Shown here: in pieces, positions 45,826-57,737 of the stretch | Numbering within the stretch: the stretch's first letter is position 1 | Layout: every line of letters starts with the position of its first letter | From: Anisodus tanguticus | Lineage: Eukaryota; Streptophyta; Magnoliopsida; Solanales; Solanaceae | Length of the DNA: 64,000 bases | Assembly: GCA_034509755.1 (NCBI GenBank) | Contig: CM067550.1 | Span: forward strand, 3,589,001-3,653,000 | Direction: 5' to 3' | Position numbers and translations under genes: made by a program | The notes under the pieces: generated by a model | Seen by the model: the letters and a program-made list of their open reading frames with translations, nothing else | Databases searched by the model: none | What the model was told of the DNA's origin: nothing

Positions 45826-47188
45826 CTAAAGAGGACTAGGATCCAAGGAACAGAAAGCAAGAAACTCAGGATCACACTCAACGACGGCCATAAGATTTAC
45901 TTCAAGGCTTACCCAAGCTTCAATGCCATCTGATGTATTTGTATCCATCAAAGCAATGTAATTTGTAGGAATTGGAAGACCTGTCTCAAAACTGCTTACT
46001 CGAGACCAAATAGGCCTTCCCCATCGAAAATCTACTTCATATAATCCACCATTGCACAAACTAGTACAACCAAAATAAAGAGCATTATTATTGGAGTAAT
46101 ACTTTTCTTCCAAAACTCTCAAATTTTCCTCTACCTTGAACACACCTCCTTCCCCTTTTATTTCCTCGATAAATTCGTTGTTGACTTTCTCAGCAGCTGA
46201 CCTTAAACATGCTATAACATGGCGTACCTCTAGATCAGTATCACAGTTGTACAAAGCAGCAATGTTCCAGATAATGTTCCCCATGGAAAATGGTAACAAT
46301 GGTGGTGAATGACGAGGTCTCAAGTTCATCGAAAAGGTGAAAATTGAAGGTTTTCGAAATCCTGATACAATATTTGAAGCTAAGCAACCATCGCGGTTTT
46401 CCATATGAGCCCCATCACGGACATAACAAAAGTGGAATGTTGCACTTTGGCCTTTAGCGCGGATATGGCCGAGGCATCAAATACAAATCTCCTTGTCAGA
46501 CACTTAAGTTGTTCACCAAACAGAGTAGGCCACATTGTCAAGGTTAATTCCTTTGGCAATTTAGGATTAGGGATGAAAATCAATGGTGAAGTAGTGAAAT
46601 CAGGATGTATATTTTGTCTTGAAGATGATTCACATGCCCAAGATTTCAAGAAAGTCAAGTGAGAATGACCATCAATTATCTTGTGAGAAGTGTATATTCC
46701 AATGGCAACGCCACCACATTCAAAGAAGTTCACTTGAATCATCACCACAAAGTCCATTTTTTCTAGCTCTTTAGAACATGGATCAAAGGAAGCAAATTGT
46801 GTATCAACCTATTATCAGGCTTAGGGCCAAGGAAATTTGAGAGTTCACAATGTACTTGAGCTTCAACATAATGTACTCCATCATCATTGCAATCAATTTG
46901 CATATCATCTTTCACTTTTCCAGCAAATGGATAGAAGTTAACTAAGGTTTTTGATAAGGATTGCTTTAGAAGGAAACTTACATCAACATGTTCATTGTTC
47001 TTAAATTTTGGAATATTGCTGTTTGCATAGAATAGAATAAGAGGAACATAAGCATGTTCAACTAGTTGATCCAAAAGGGAATGTTTGTGTGTTTTCAAGT
47101 GATGGGCAGTTGGTTAAGCTGGCTTGATTTTATCTATGGAGATGATCTCCATATGCATACCCATCTTGTTGGCCTCTTGATGCTCCAT
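45826..47188 (-). pseudogene. BAHD acyltransferase pseudogene
   Basis: Three pieces in different frames cover a whole BAHD enzyme of about 430 residues (family role: acyl transfer from acyl-CoA to alcohols or amines in specialised metabolism). The N-terminal part, from an ATG at 47188 or 47162-47164, reads MEIISIDKIKPA, then a TAA where Tyr is expected (near 47117). LKTHKHSLLDQL follows. The middle (46757-46380) keeps the HxxxD motif as HKIID. A frameshift lies near 46760 and another near 46395. The last part carries DFRWG instead of the DFGWG motif, and ends ECDPEFLAF. The lesions make it a clear pseudogene, closest to the vinorine-synthase-like clade. Confidence 0.88.
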
Positions 47189-47204
47189 CTATTAGAAGAT
47201 ATGA

Positions 47205-47465
47205 TTGAATAACTAAAGATGTATTCTCTATAATAACTTATGTTTTTAGAGGAAATGGTCTATTCTAATTTATAACAGGGTAACAAAGCAGGAAGAGGTC
47301 TTGAGTTTGAGTCTTACCGTCAACCATTATTAATTTTTTTAATGTGTTTGGCTCATAAAAAAGAACCAAGCTCGCACGTGAGAGGACGTGTGGAAGATAT
47401 AAGTAATAAAATATGTTCTTTCTAACAACTTAAGTTTTTAAATGAGATGGTCACACAATTTAATA
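47205..47465 (+). mobile_element. SINE-like repeat
   Basis: A box-B-like stretch (GGTCTTGAGTTTGAGTCTTACC, near 47298) is followed by GCACGTGAGAGGACGTGT and TAAAATATGTTCTTTCTAAC. The first and last parts resemble each other (CTCTATAATAACTTATG versus CTTTCTAACAACTTAAG). This order fits a common Solanaceae SINE; ends are uncertain. Confidence 0.5.
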
Positions 47466-47510
47466 ACATCCCGCGCATAGCGGGAGCTTAGTGCACCGGA
47501 CTGCTCTTTT
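47466..47510 (-). repeat. TS-type SINE head fragment
   Basis: CCCGCGCATAGCGGGAGC and TTAGTGCACCGGACTGC are the reverse complement of the SINE head at 42789-42847. Confidence 0.6.
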
Positions 47511-48165
47511 TTGAGTCAAGAAATTGAGTTTTTACAAATAATGTACATGAGATAACTGTTGCATGAACGATTAACATTATTATTCTATAAGTGATATAAG
47601 CATTTGAAAAAGAATCAAATAATTTCTTTAATCATTTTCATTAGTAAATCAATTAAAGTGTTAGATGTTCAACTAATTGTACAATTTCTTGTATAAATTT
47701 TAATTAAGAAAGTAACTCTTACCACTAATATCAGATTGACCATTATGTTTTAAGAAAAGTTAAGAGGTTAAGGTAGACGAAAATAAATGAAAGAAACTCA
47801 AAATCATCAGTATTGAGGATTTATATATAACATAAGAATGAAATAGCAACAATCAAAATGTTGTAGCTCTTGGTTTTTTAATTCTCTTAACCCTCAACTT
47901 CAAATATGTTTCTAAGTTTCTTGCACAACTTTAATGCAACTTCTTCACAGTACACCCCATAGGCTATATACAAGTCTGAAATATATGCTAAATGAATAAA
48001 CCTTCTATGCAAATCCACTTCACAAACTTGGAATAAACTAATAGTATACTAATCTTTCCTAGTACTTGACTTTAACATGTTCTGAGAAGTCGAAAATAAT
48101 TTTACAAAGTTAATAAGTACATGTGACTCGTCGACAAGTTGACATGTGGCAAATTTAAGATGGAT

Positions 48166-48168
<3 letters not shown>

Positions 48169-48225
<57 letters not shown>
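48169..48225 (+). repeat. (AT)n microsatellite
   Basis: About 28 uninterrupted AT units. Confidence 0.97.
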
Positions 48226-48228
<3 letters not shown>

Positions 48229-48949
48229 TATTTATTAATGCATAGCAATGTGTACATTTTTTACTATCGAATATACTAAATACTGATGAGGAAATTTACC
48301 ATAAATTCAATCAAAACTTTAATAGTTACAATCCAACATGAGAATCATATAATATTAGAATCGGAATTTTGTACAATTTCGTTTAATAAATTAAGTGAAC
48401 TAAAAGTTATGTTCAATAATAGAATATTTTAGTGTCAATTTGTAAAATGCTATATATGGATCGATTCATTCTGACATGCATAATCCAAGAAAAGGGATAA
48501 ATCATCACAATAGTTCATTACTTTTTAATTGGGTGATCATCTGAAGAGCAATTTACTAAATTAATTATATCCTACCATCTTTTACGTTTGCACTTGTCGA
48601 CCAGGCACATGCAAATTGTGTTTTGAAGTTTACAGAATGAGTAGTTATCAAGAATAAGGTTACTTAAAATTACACATTCTGCAAACTTTGAAAATATTTT
48701 TACAAAGTGAATTATAAGTGCACGTGACAAAACGTAAGGTTGAAATTACATAAATTTTAGCTGAAAAAATGTACCAAACTGATTTAGCAATCTAAATATA
48801 GTAATCAGTTAATTCATCAAAGTCTTAAATCAAAGAACAACACATATTGCAAAGAAATGGATCTTGAATCTAACTCAAACTCAAAAATTAACTCATGAAG
48901 GAAGAATTATTCAAATTCAGACAAATAAGTAATAACTATGGGGGCGCAC

Positions 48950-50060
48950 ACGGTTTCCACTGCCGACAAGAAGAACCAATTTAATTTATTTTTTGAACAA
49001 CCAATTAAAGCATGCCACATGGGCCAAAAACTCAATGAAAAGAGCTGAGCAAGTAGGGAGAAATTGATAAATATCCATTTTTAGATGGCTAATCAAGTTT
49101 CAATTAGCGTTTTCAAAATTATTTAGTATTTAGACATTTTTAATAGCGGAAATGAAATTTTGACAAGAATACCGCTACTTATAATACGGAAAAAATTCAG
49201 AAAGTTTTTATTGGAGTTTGAAATCTATGAATTTAATGAGTTTATAACTCTACTAATTTTTTTCACTTAAATTGTAAAAGTTTAAACTCCATAAATCATT
49301 CAAAAAGTTTTAAACTTCAATAAATTTTCGAACTCCATCACTGTTAAAATTTCACTTGTTAAAATTTCGAACTCCATGCGTGTGCTGGAGTTATTCCATA
49401 TTTTGACTAATGATACTTTTGTCCAAATATAATTTCTCTTTAAAAATAATTATTTTTAATTACATACTAAATGGTGGTTAAATCAATAAGTTGTTTGAAA
49501 ACTGGTCATCTGGTATTTTTCTGTTACTTTTGGTCTATCTTTGTGTATGATGTAGTTTTTTATGTTAAGATTTTGTATTATTTTGACAAAAGATTATGGT
49601 GTTTTTGGTTTAAAAAAATTCACAATTCCGTTAAATTTAATAATCAAAGTTTGATAAATATTTGACAGAGTCAACAATATCACTTTTGGAAAACTTAGAG
49701 GACCAAAACTGCGTAGTTAATACTTAAGGGACTATTTTGAACCTACTACAAAATATAAGGGAATATTTTTGTCATTTTCTTTTAAAATACCACTTTGAAT
49801 CACAGTTTTTTAGGACACGCTGTATTTCTATCCTGTTTGTAGTATCCATCAAATTAAAAACAGAAAACAGCACACAAAAAGATGTGTAAATCTATCTAAC
49901 TGAAACTAATATGAAATTTGTGTGCTGCAACTTTGCTCTTTATCTTTCCCCTAAAGTTCACCAGTATATAAACACTTACTTTGTGATACCTTAAAATCAT
50001 CAAAAAAACAAAACAAACACATAAAGCAAAGTGCAGAAATATGTGTGGTCTTATAGATAT
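48950..50060 (+). repeat. Direct duplication, copy A: promoter side of small gene A
   Basis: Blocks GACAAGAAGAACCAATTTAA, AACCAATTAAAGCATGCCAC, AGTATCCATCAA, TATATAAACA, CTTTGTGATACCTT and AAAGCAAAGTGCAGAAA recur in order at 54185-55315. About 730 bp between 49070 and 49800 has no counterpart in the second copy. Confidence 0.7.
49967..49975 (+). promoter_or_regulatory. TATA box of small gene A
   Basis: AGTATATAAACAC about 70 bp before the ATG at 50041. The same box occurs before relic B (about 55193). Confidence 0.55.
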
Positions 50061-50272
50061 CTGGACAACTGAATTTGCAAAGTTGCAGAACAAAGTGGTT
50101 GAAAAGAATCCAAGAACTGAATTGATTGGTGAAAACCATGAAACTAAAAAAAGGAAATTGGAGTTATCAATATGTTGTTGGGAAATATGAGTCACTTAAG
50201 AAGTTGCAAATTCTGCAGAATTATTACTCTGAAGCTTCAATTTCCATGATTCTTGATTGTGTTAGCCCTTGA
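50041..50272 (+). pseudogene. Unrecognised small gene A, frame broken
   Basis: ATG at 50041 opens 49 residues starting MCGLIDIWTTEFAKLQNKV and stops at 50190. The next frame continues to 50272 with KYESLKKLQILQNYY and ends SMILDCVSP. The whole would be a small soluble protein of about 75 residues, rich in Lys and Glu. The same two parts recur at 62119-62300 and the start at 55293, so it was a real gene. Either a frameshift has broken it or there is an unrecognised splice. I do not recognise the family. It has no signal peptide or membrane segment. Confidence 0.5.
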
Positions 50273-50730
50273 AGGAAAATGGACACTGTTTTATTACACT
50301 TTTGTGTTGTTTTCTTCATTTCCATGTATAGGTTTAATTTGGTTTTAGAATAGGTTTTTGTATAAATCTGATTTTCCTCAATATAGTTACGTCCTCCGTT
50401 CTTTTATATGCTTTGACTTCAGTTATGATTTTCCTTCATTTCCATGTATAGGTTTAATTTATTCGCGGGTCTTCGCAGGTGTTAGTCAAATCTAATCATT
50501 GAAATCGTATATTTACTTATATTAACAACCCACTTTTATAAATTAGAACAGGGCGCCCCAAAATGTTTGAGACGGCCCTGTTAGCCCTCGAAGGAAACAA
50601 GATTCTGCTTTATTACACCTTTTTCTTTTTCCTTTAGTTCTCTGTTTGATTTTACTTCCAGGTATAGGTTTGATTTGATTTCTGAATAAGTTTTTGTATA
50701 AATCTGATTTTCCTTAATAGAGTTACTTGC
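50262..50730 (+). repeat. Tandem duplication of the 3' region of small gene A
   Basis: TTAGCCCTTGAAGGAAA, TTTATTACAC, GTATAGGTTTAATTT and TTTTTGTATAAATCTGATTT (50262-50395) recur at 50581-50730 in the same order. CATTTCCATGTATAGGTTTAA also recurs at about 50437. Confidence 0.7.
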
Positions 50731-50734
50731 TCCC

Positions 50735-50802
50735 GTGTACGCAGACCTTAACCTCACTTTATAAAGATAGAAAAGTTATTTCTTATAGACTCTCGGCTCA
50801 AG
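50735..50802 (-). repeat. Partial retroposon tail block
   Basis: GTGTACGCAGACCTTAACCT and TATAGACTCTCGGCTCAAGT match the inner part of the recurring tail repeat. The TTG end is missing. Confidence 0.55.
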
Positions 50803-50809
50803 TAAAACA

Positions 50810-51950
50810 TATATTATCACTTTAATAAAAAAAATTAATATATTTATCATTTTTCAGATGTAGGTTTTAAGTTACGAGTTTGATAAGACCAATATATTTA
50901 AAAAATTATTAAATATGTACAAACATTTTAATTTAAAATTCAGTTATTAACACTTAAGGTGACTGTCATATAGTTCAAAACTCATAAATATAATTTTTAA
51001 TCTCTAGAGACATTAATAATTTTTTTTTATCTATATTGTTCCTGCTCTCCAGTCATATAGCTCAATTAAAGAAGAGGTAAGAGTAGCCACTCTTTTTTTT
51101 TTTCCATCAGATAGGAGCGAAAGACTAATACATGTTTTATAATCACAAAGATTTCATTTGAACTATGCTTCTAATCATCATCATATGACAAGGAGTAACC
51201 ACTCCATTTAATGCTATTAAACAATTTTTATAGTGTGTGTCAAAACCTTAAACAATGTATGAAAAGTGAGAAGAAATGTTAAGGACCTTGTTAACACAAA
51301 AATTGGAATGGTTTGTGCTAAAGATGGATTATTAAAATAAAGTACTTCATTGACAACAAACCATTAATTACAATTTTGATTCATCAAGTTAGTACTATAT
51401 CTTTTCTAGTTTGCTTTTACTAAAGTAGCAGCATAATAGTACATGTCTTTCTAACTAGGTGCAATCTTTTGTTGAACATTCATCCAAGCAGCTGCTCATT
51501 AGCTCCTCGTCTAGTAAACAAATGTTAAAATAATAAGTCATAAACTTGATTTATTGGGACAAACATAAAAAAGGATGGCAAAATTAACCTATAAAATCAT
51601 GATCCGTCAAATCTCTTTAAATTTAGGTGGGTCATTAACCCGCATATTAATTAACTCATTTTATTTTGACACGTTCAATTCAGCTTATCTAAAAGTTGCT
51701 CTCATATATAATTCAAATTGACCAATGGTAAATCTTGCCCAAATATTTTTAAAATTTCATTTATTGTGCTATATATGTTATATATATAGTCATAATAAAT
51801 AAATAAATAAATATTAGGTACTTAAACAAATTATAAGAAACAAATAAATTAAAGAAATTAAAACTAGTAAGAATTGGGTGGATTGAGTTAGGACCGTTTT
51901 CAGTCAATTTCACTCCAATTTATTTCAGTTTAAGTAATTTTGAGCGAATT
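50810..51950. other. Intergenic AT-rich DNA
   Basis: No gene seen. A block near 51060-51240 resembles 62440-62540, extending the duplication of the small-gene region. Confidence 0.45.
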
Positions 51951-51955
51951 AACGG

Positions 51956-52142
51956 AAAAGGGCCTAAAATGCCCCTGAACTATTGGATTTGATACAAAAA
52001 TGTCATATGTTTACCTTTTCGCTCTAAAATGCACCTGTCGTCAATCTATTGGGCCTAAATTGCATTTATTTTTAACGGCCCCTTGACGACAGGGGCATTT
52101 TAGAGCACAAAGGTAAACTAAGGGGATTTTAGGCCCTTTTCT
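51956..52142. mobile_element. Foldback MITE 1
   Basis: AAAAGGGCCTAAAATGCCCC at the left is mirrored by GGGGATTTTAGGCCCTTTT at the right. Inner arms (CGCTCTAAAATGCACCTGTC against GACAGGGGCATTTTAGAGC) continue the palindrome, giving a 187-bp hairpin-forming element. Confidence 0.75.
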
Positions 52143-52798
52143 GATAAGTGCCTTTAAAATCATAATAATTATGATTTAACTCTCGGGGTGTAGAACTTAG
52201 TATTCCGCACTTATATTGATTTCTATATTATGCTAATGGTTTAGCTCTAATTGACTTATACTTCCATATGTTTAAATGTTTCGGTTTAAGGGAAGGGTTC
52301 GCTCACTTGTGGGGGGGGGCTCACAACCCATAATTTGGATCGTTACATTAGCACATTGTTGTTTATAATATGTGAATTATATAACTCGAAGGTATATACC
52401 GTGTGAATTGTATATACCTGACAATATACAATGTATATATTTGTTAATTATTATAATTTTAAAGACATTTATTGAAATTTTTAAAGATTAAATAGTGAAA
52501 ACAATTATTTAATTAATTATATAAGTTAACTTATAATTAATAAATAATATTTTACTCCGTTAAATCAAGAAGCTTAGATAATTAAGTAAATGATGAAAAT
52601 TTAGGATCAGATTCAAACCTGAACTAATTTAATTATATTGGTCATAATCAAAATAATTTTACATAATTAAATTGTTTACTTTTAAAATATGAGCAAACAA
52701 ATAAGTAATTGGAGAACATATTGGAGGAGGGAGGGGAGAATGGGTCATAGGGGGTTTGGGTGGGCTAGTGAGTGTAGAGAGAGAGTGTTTTTTTTAAA

Positions 52799-53022
52799 AC
52801 GAAAAAGGGTCTAAAATGACATCGAACTATGGGATTTGGTACAAAAATTTCCTCAGTTTATCTTTGCATTCTAAAATGCATCTGCCGTCAAGGGGCCGCT
52901 AAAAATAAGGACAATTTAGGCCCAATAGGTTGACGACATGACATTTTAGAGCGAAAAGGTAAATGGGGGAGCATTTTTATTTCAAATCACATAGTTCAAG
53001 GGCATTTTATGCCCTTTCCCGA
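52799..53022. mobile_element. Foldback MITE 2, same family
   Basis: GAAAAAGGGTCTAAAATGAC is mirrored by GGGCATTTTATGCCCTTTCC. Inner blocks match foldback MITE 1, though the centre is arranged in the opposite order. Confidence 0.7.
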
Positions 53023-53161
53023 CGAATTAATAATCTATCAATTTATTAATTCAATCCATTTTGATACATCAAAATTCAGTTCGACGGACCCATTTGATAA
53101 CGCTGGACTTAACTTATTGGGAGGGAATTATTGAATTAAAAATATATGAAAAGAAGTATAC

Positions 53162-53396
53162 CTTCTTTAAACTTGGAGCAATGTTCATTTGAACAAGTAA
53201 GTTTACAGTTCAATGCTTTAGAAGAAATAGAATGAGGACAATTTTTCAAGCATATTGCTATGCAAACAGGATTGCCCAAACATGCTAATCTACATTTTAT
53301 GTGGCAAGTCAATTTCACATTACTAATATCATTACTATTTGCTATAAAAATCATATTAAGGAGAAGTGCCACTGTTAGAACCTTTGTGAAATTCAT
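53162..53396 (-). CDS. Thionin-like cysteine-rich secreted peptide, first exon
   Basis: The start MNFTKVLTVALLLNMIFIAN is a signal peptide. The mature part has eight or nine cysteines in the order CxxxC, CxxxxxxC, CxxxC and a later CxxxC, CxxxxC, as in plant thionin-like proteins, which are small secreted defence peptides. The coding part reaches GT at 53161-53160 (KEG|GTATAC), a plausible donor, but no second exon is visible in the next several hundred bases. Without it the frame runs eight residues into the intron and stops at 53136. It may be truncated. Activity is not implied. Confidence 0.6.
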
Positions 53397-54511
53397 AATT
53401 TGTGATATATGTATTTTAGAGTAACACTATTTATAACCAAAGATTTCAGTTGAATTAAGATAAGTTACGATACAATCTGATTATGAAAATTAGGTTACAC
53501 CCCAATAATAAATATTGTACAATTGTATTTACAGTTGTTGTCAAAAAATAAATATAGTACAATTTGATTATAAAAATTAGACTACAAAAATAAATATAGT
53601 ACAATCTGCAGACTGCAATTTGTATAAAACATTATAACTATCATATTATGCAACTTGAAGTTTTAATTTAGGATAACTTCAGATATATCCGTTCAAGTTT
53701 GGTTTCATAACATTAATCCCTAGTGATTTGCTATACTATACTTATCGTTTATTTTAATTTCTTAGTAACAATTGTTTTAAAACATCTATCATTAATACAA
53801 ATTAGAACAATCTGACCACTATGACCTTTTTAGTTTTAGATTCTCTTAATTAATTAATGAATAAATTTTACTTTACTCCCTTAATCTTTAATGGTTGAGA
53901 AATAATACTCTCCTCGCCTTTTAAATAAAAAACTAATTTTTTATTTTTTCCTACTAGTTGGAGATTAAATTATTCCGACAGAGCTATTATGCCAAAACGG
54001 AATCACGATTTATAGAATTATTTACCGTGCCTTGGGATTTTAAGTTATAAAAATCAAACTCCAGAGTATACCAGAGTTTGAACTTGTATAACATCGAACT
54101 TCAGGATTTTTTTTAATCATTTTTGTCAAATTTTATTTTCGTATTAAAAGTAGTTATTTTTAAAAATTATTTGGGTTTTTTTAAACTACAAGTCGGAAAA
54201 CTGGCCAACCCACGCATTTGAATTGTCAACAGGAAGAACCAATTTCTTTTTCCGAACTAACCAATTAAAGCATGCCACGTGGGTCAAAACTCACACGTAT
54301 ACTACTTTCGAGTCACAGTTTTAGGACACAGTAAAATACCGGTACTTCGTATAATATATCCATCAACATTGAATACTGGAAGCCGCACACAATACAAGTA
54401 TGTACAAATCTGTAAACAAAAAAATATAACCTTAATGCATATGCGGGTCTCCTATTTTATTTGTTTTTGGTATCTAACTAAGTGTTGTTACTATTTGATC
54501 TCTAAATTTGG

Positions 54512-55063
54512 CCTTAAATGTGTTTATCAAACACAATCCGACTTATACATAATATATGTGGTGAGTTTTTTTTTTTTTTTAGCCTTGCACGTGAATGACA
54601 ATTGCATTCTACGTAGAAAATTCAACCAATTAGAAGGCCCCACCCATTTTAATTATACACATCAGATATTAAGTTTTGGTTTTGATTTTGGTTTTTTAGT
54701 TTTCAGTTTTGGTGTCCAGTTTTGATTTGTTATTTTTCAGTTTTTGTTTTTCTGGTTTTAGCTTCCAGTTTTTATTTTTCAATTTTTGTTTCTTATTTTT
54801 TACTTTTCAGTTTTAGTTTCTAATTTTGATTTCTTATTTTCCAGTTTTGTTATTTGATTGGTTTAGGTGATGGTTCTTCCCTTGTATAACACAGTAGCAT
54901 ACTTCTTTCTATCTGATGTGTATAAGTAAAATGAATAGAGTGTTTTAATTGGTTGAATTTTCCACGTAGAATGCGATTGACATTCACGCGCAAGATTAAA
55001 AAAATGAAACTCACCATATATACTATGTAAGTTGGATTGTATTTAATACACATATGAAGTGAA
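54512..55063. mobile_element. Foldback element with T-rich core
   Basis: Arm 54512-54670 (CAATCCGACTTATACATA, GCATTCTACGTAGAAAATTC, AATTATACACATCAGAT) is inverted at 54908-55063 (ATCTGATGTGTATAAGT, CACGTAGAATGCG, TTGGATTGTATTTAATACAC). The core is made of imperfect TTTTGGTTTT/TTTCAGTTTT units. Open frames here are by-products. Confidence 0.7.
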
Positions 55064-55292
55064 GTTCAGGAGTTCAATAATAATTGAGATGTCAAAAATG
55101 GAAAAAAGGGATAAATTTAGTGGGTGGCCCAAAAATATATGAAACTTGTGTGCTGCAAAACAAGAAACTCTTTTTATCCTTAAAAACTTCACTAATATAT
55201 AAACAGTCCCTTTGTGATACCTTTAAAGCATCAAAAAGAAAAACACACATATTACATATAGCATCTACTATATAAAAGCAAAGTGCAGAAAA

Positions 55293-55313
55293 ATGTCTGG
55301 TCTGATAAATATT
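55293..55313 (+). pseudogene. Small gene B relic, first seven codons
   Basis: ATGTCTGGTCTGATAAATAT encodes MSGLINI, matching the MCGLIDI start of small gene A with the same leader before it. After this the similarity ends and a stop follows at 55341-55343. Confidence 0.5.
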
Positions 55314-55344
55314 AATTTTAATTACATTATTAAAGTATACTAGT

Positions 55345-56057
55345 TGGACCCTTTCTAGAGTTCAATAATTTTGGAGTCCAGGATATTTCGTGTCATTTGA
55401 TGTGAGTAGGGGTTTTCATAATTAAAATTAAAATTAAATCAATTATTACACAAATTTATCGATTTGATTATTATCTATTTTTGTTGATTTAAATCGGTTT
55501 GGTGATTTTATTGATTTATATTTACTACTATCTTAAATAGCTTGACTAAAAATCACTAATATAATGAATATTTATTTAGATATATAACATGTTGTAAATT
55601 GTTAATTTTTTAATAAAATATTTAGAGATTTTTTTATCCATAGACAAATATTAAGTGTCACTGCATACTTCATGTGTAGATAAACTAATAAGAGTACTTG
55701 ATAAAAGAAACGAATCTAGTAAGCTACTACTAAGATTTTACATGTTTACAATTTTTCTATTTATGCTAATTATGAAGACTTTAAAATCGTCAAATAGTAG
55801 TAATATAGAATAAAATAAATAATTACTAAGTAGTTTCAAACAAATCGAAATCGGCTATATAAATTCTTTTTTTTTTTTTCATTTAAGCTCATTTTATATC
55901 GAATAGAAATAGAGAAATGGGAATTAATTTAGATTGGATTATCTTTTTTTAATTACTACTTTTCTTGTTCTGTTACTGAGATGTGCTTGAATTCAGTGTT
56001 TTATTCAAAGAAAACGAAATGAGGTGAACTTAATTAGGAACTAAAGGTCAGTGCCTA
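55345..56057. other. Intergenic AT-rich DNA
   Basis: Contains AATCGGTTTGGTGATTT-like sequence similar to hAT-MITE interiors near 55440-55520. No gene seen. Confidence 0.45.
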
Positions 56058-56346
56058 TGAAAAAAATAATTTCTTGATTATTTTTATTAATGAAAAAGTA
56101 TATATATAATTTACAATTTTCATAATATAGAAAATTTTATTCCTATTATACTCCCAAAATCCTATTATAGTTGTACAAGAATCCTACAATTATGGCAAGT
56201 GTACAATGCTAATTATATACAAATAATATAAATAATGTGTTACCAAAATAGGGATATACACGACTGTGTATACCGTGTATATCACAGTCTCCCACGTGTG
56301 ATGGGTTTCCGTGATTGTATACCGTGTATATCCTTGTATATTTTCA
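56058..56346 (-). repeat. 3' LTR of copia element 5
   Basis: Read on the minus strand it runs TGAAAATATACAAGG to TTTTTTTCA. It holds the same inverted CGTGTATATC/GATATACACG motifs as element 3. Confidence 0.82.
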
Positions 56347-56349
56347 CTC

Positions 56350-57547
56350 ACCCGCAGTCATAGCGGGCGGTCTTCGTACGCTAAGACTGTCCCTAAAATC
56401 TTCAAATAGGACCGAGGGAAGACCCTTAGTGAAGATGTCTGCAATTTGATACCTGGAAGGAACATGTAAGACGCGTACTTGTCCACGAGCTACTTTTTTG
56501 CGAACAAAATGGATATCCATCTCAATATGTTTAGTGCGCTGGTGTTGAACCGGATTCCCAGAAAGATATACATCACTAATATTATCACAATATACCAAGT
56601 TAGCTTTTTGAATGGGAAAGTGAAGCAAGATTAAGTAACCAACATGATTCAGAAACAACATTGGCCACCCCTCGATACTCGGCCTCTGCACTGGAGCGTG
56701 ATAAGGTAGTATGTCGTTTGGCAGACCATGAGACCAAGTTATCACCAAGAAACATGCAATAACCAGACGTGGAGCGTCTGGTAACTGGACAGCCACCCCA
56801 ATCAGCATCGGTATATGAGACAAGTGTAGAGGCCGATGATGGATAAAGATACAAGCCATAGTCAAGTGTCCCCTGGATGTATCGGATAATGCGTTTGAGC
56901 GCATTCATGTGCTCTACCCTAGGATCATGCATAAACAAACACCCATGTTGTACGGCATACGTAATAACCGATCTCGTGAACATAAGATACTGAAGAGCTC
57001 TAGCAAGACTGCGATAGTGAGTGAGATCCTCGTAAGGTGAGCCAGCTGCAGCACCCAGCTTGGACTTAGTATCAACTGGAGTGGAAGTAGACTTATACGA
57101 GGACATACCAGCCCTTTCAATTATCTCAGTGGCATACTTTCGTTGTGATAAAAATAATTCACTTGCATGACGAGAGACATCAATCCCCAAAAAGTAACTC
57201 AAGCCCCAAGTCTTTCATAGCAAACTCAGAAATGAGCATATGATAGACTTGCGCAAAACATCAGGAGAGGCAGTCAAGATAATATCATCCACATATAATA
57301 GAATATAAGCCAGTGAAGTACCACGACGATATATGAACAATGAATTATCAGACCTGCTATGAGAAAACCCAATAGACGAAACATAGTCTATAAATCTCTT
57401 ATACCAAGCCTGTGGGACCTGCTTAAGCCCATACAAGAACTTCTTCAATAAACATACACGATTAGGATATTTGGGGTCTCAAAACCCCAAGGGCTGATGC
57501 ATGTAAACGGTCTCCTTAAGATCACCATGTAAGAATGCATTTTTCCT
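56350..57547 (-). pseudogene. pol remnant of copia element 5 (RT-RH)
   Basis: RT carries YVDDIILTAS near 57285. A TGA stands in the QPLGF.DPKYP block where CGA is expected (near 57480). Frameshifts lie near 57210 and 56650. RNase H ends shortly after DIFTKGLP. Confidence 0.82.
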
Positions 57548-57737
57548 AGTCCCATCATGATTGATTGCATCTCGAGAATAGACAAAAACTTTTAGGTGAG
57601 TGAGTGTTAATTAAGTTAGTCTTTTAATGAAGTTCTTACAAGCAGAAATCTTGAAATCGAAATGATAATATTGTTCCTTAAGTATAATCTAGTAGCTAGG
57701 AAAATATGTAGCCTATATATATAAATAGGCCTTTAGA
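57548..57737. other. Junction between two truncated copia elements
   Basis: About 190 bp with no retrotransposon homology that I recognise; no target duplication visible. Confidence 0.4.

Larger units (their letters stand above)
54185..55315 (+). repeat. Direct duplication, copy B
   Basis: Counterpart of 48950-50060. It is split by the foldback element at 54512-55063, which separates the distal blocks (54185-54420) from the core promoter (55130-55315). Confidence 0.65.
56058..57547 (-). mobile_element. Ty1/copia element 5, 5'-truncated, minus strand
   Basis: Only the 3' part is present: reverse transcriptase from the FLHGDLKE block, RNase H, polypurine tract ATGACTGCGGGTGAG and the 3' LTR. 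The break near 57547 lies close to the start of the Tork-like element. The sequence is closest to element 3 of this window. Confidence 0.88.

Noticed and set aside
54279..54725. 148-codon plus-strand open frame
   Set aside because: It lies across a foldback element and its T-rich core; hydrophobic Phe/Tyr content comes from the base composition.
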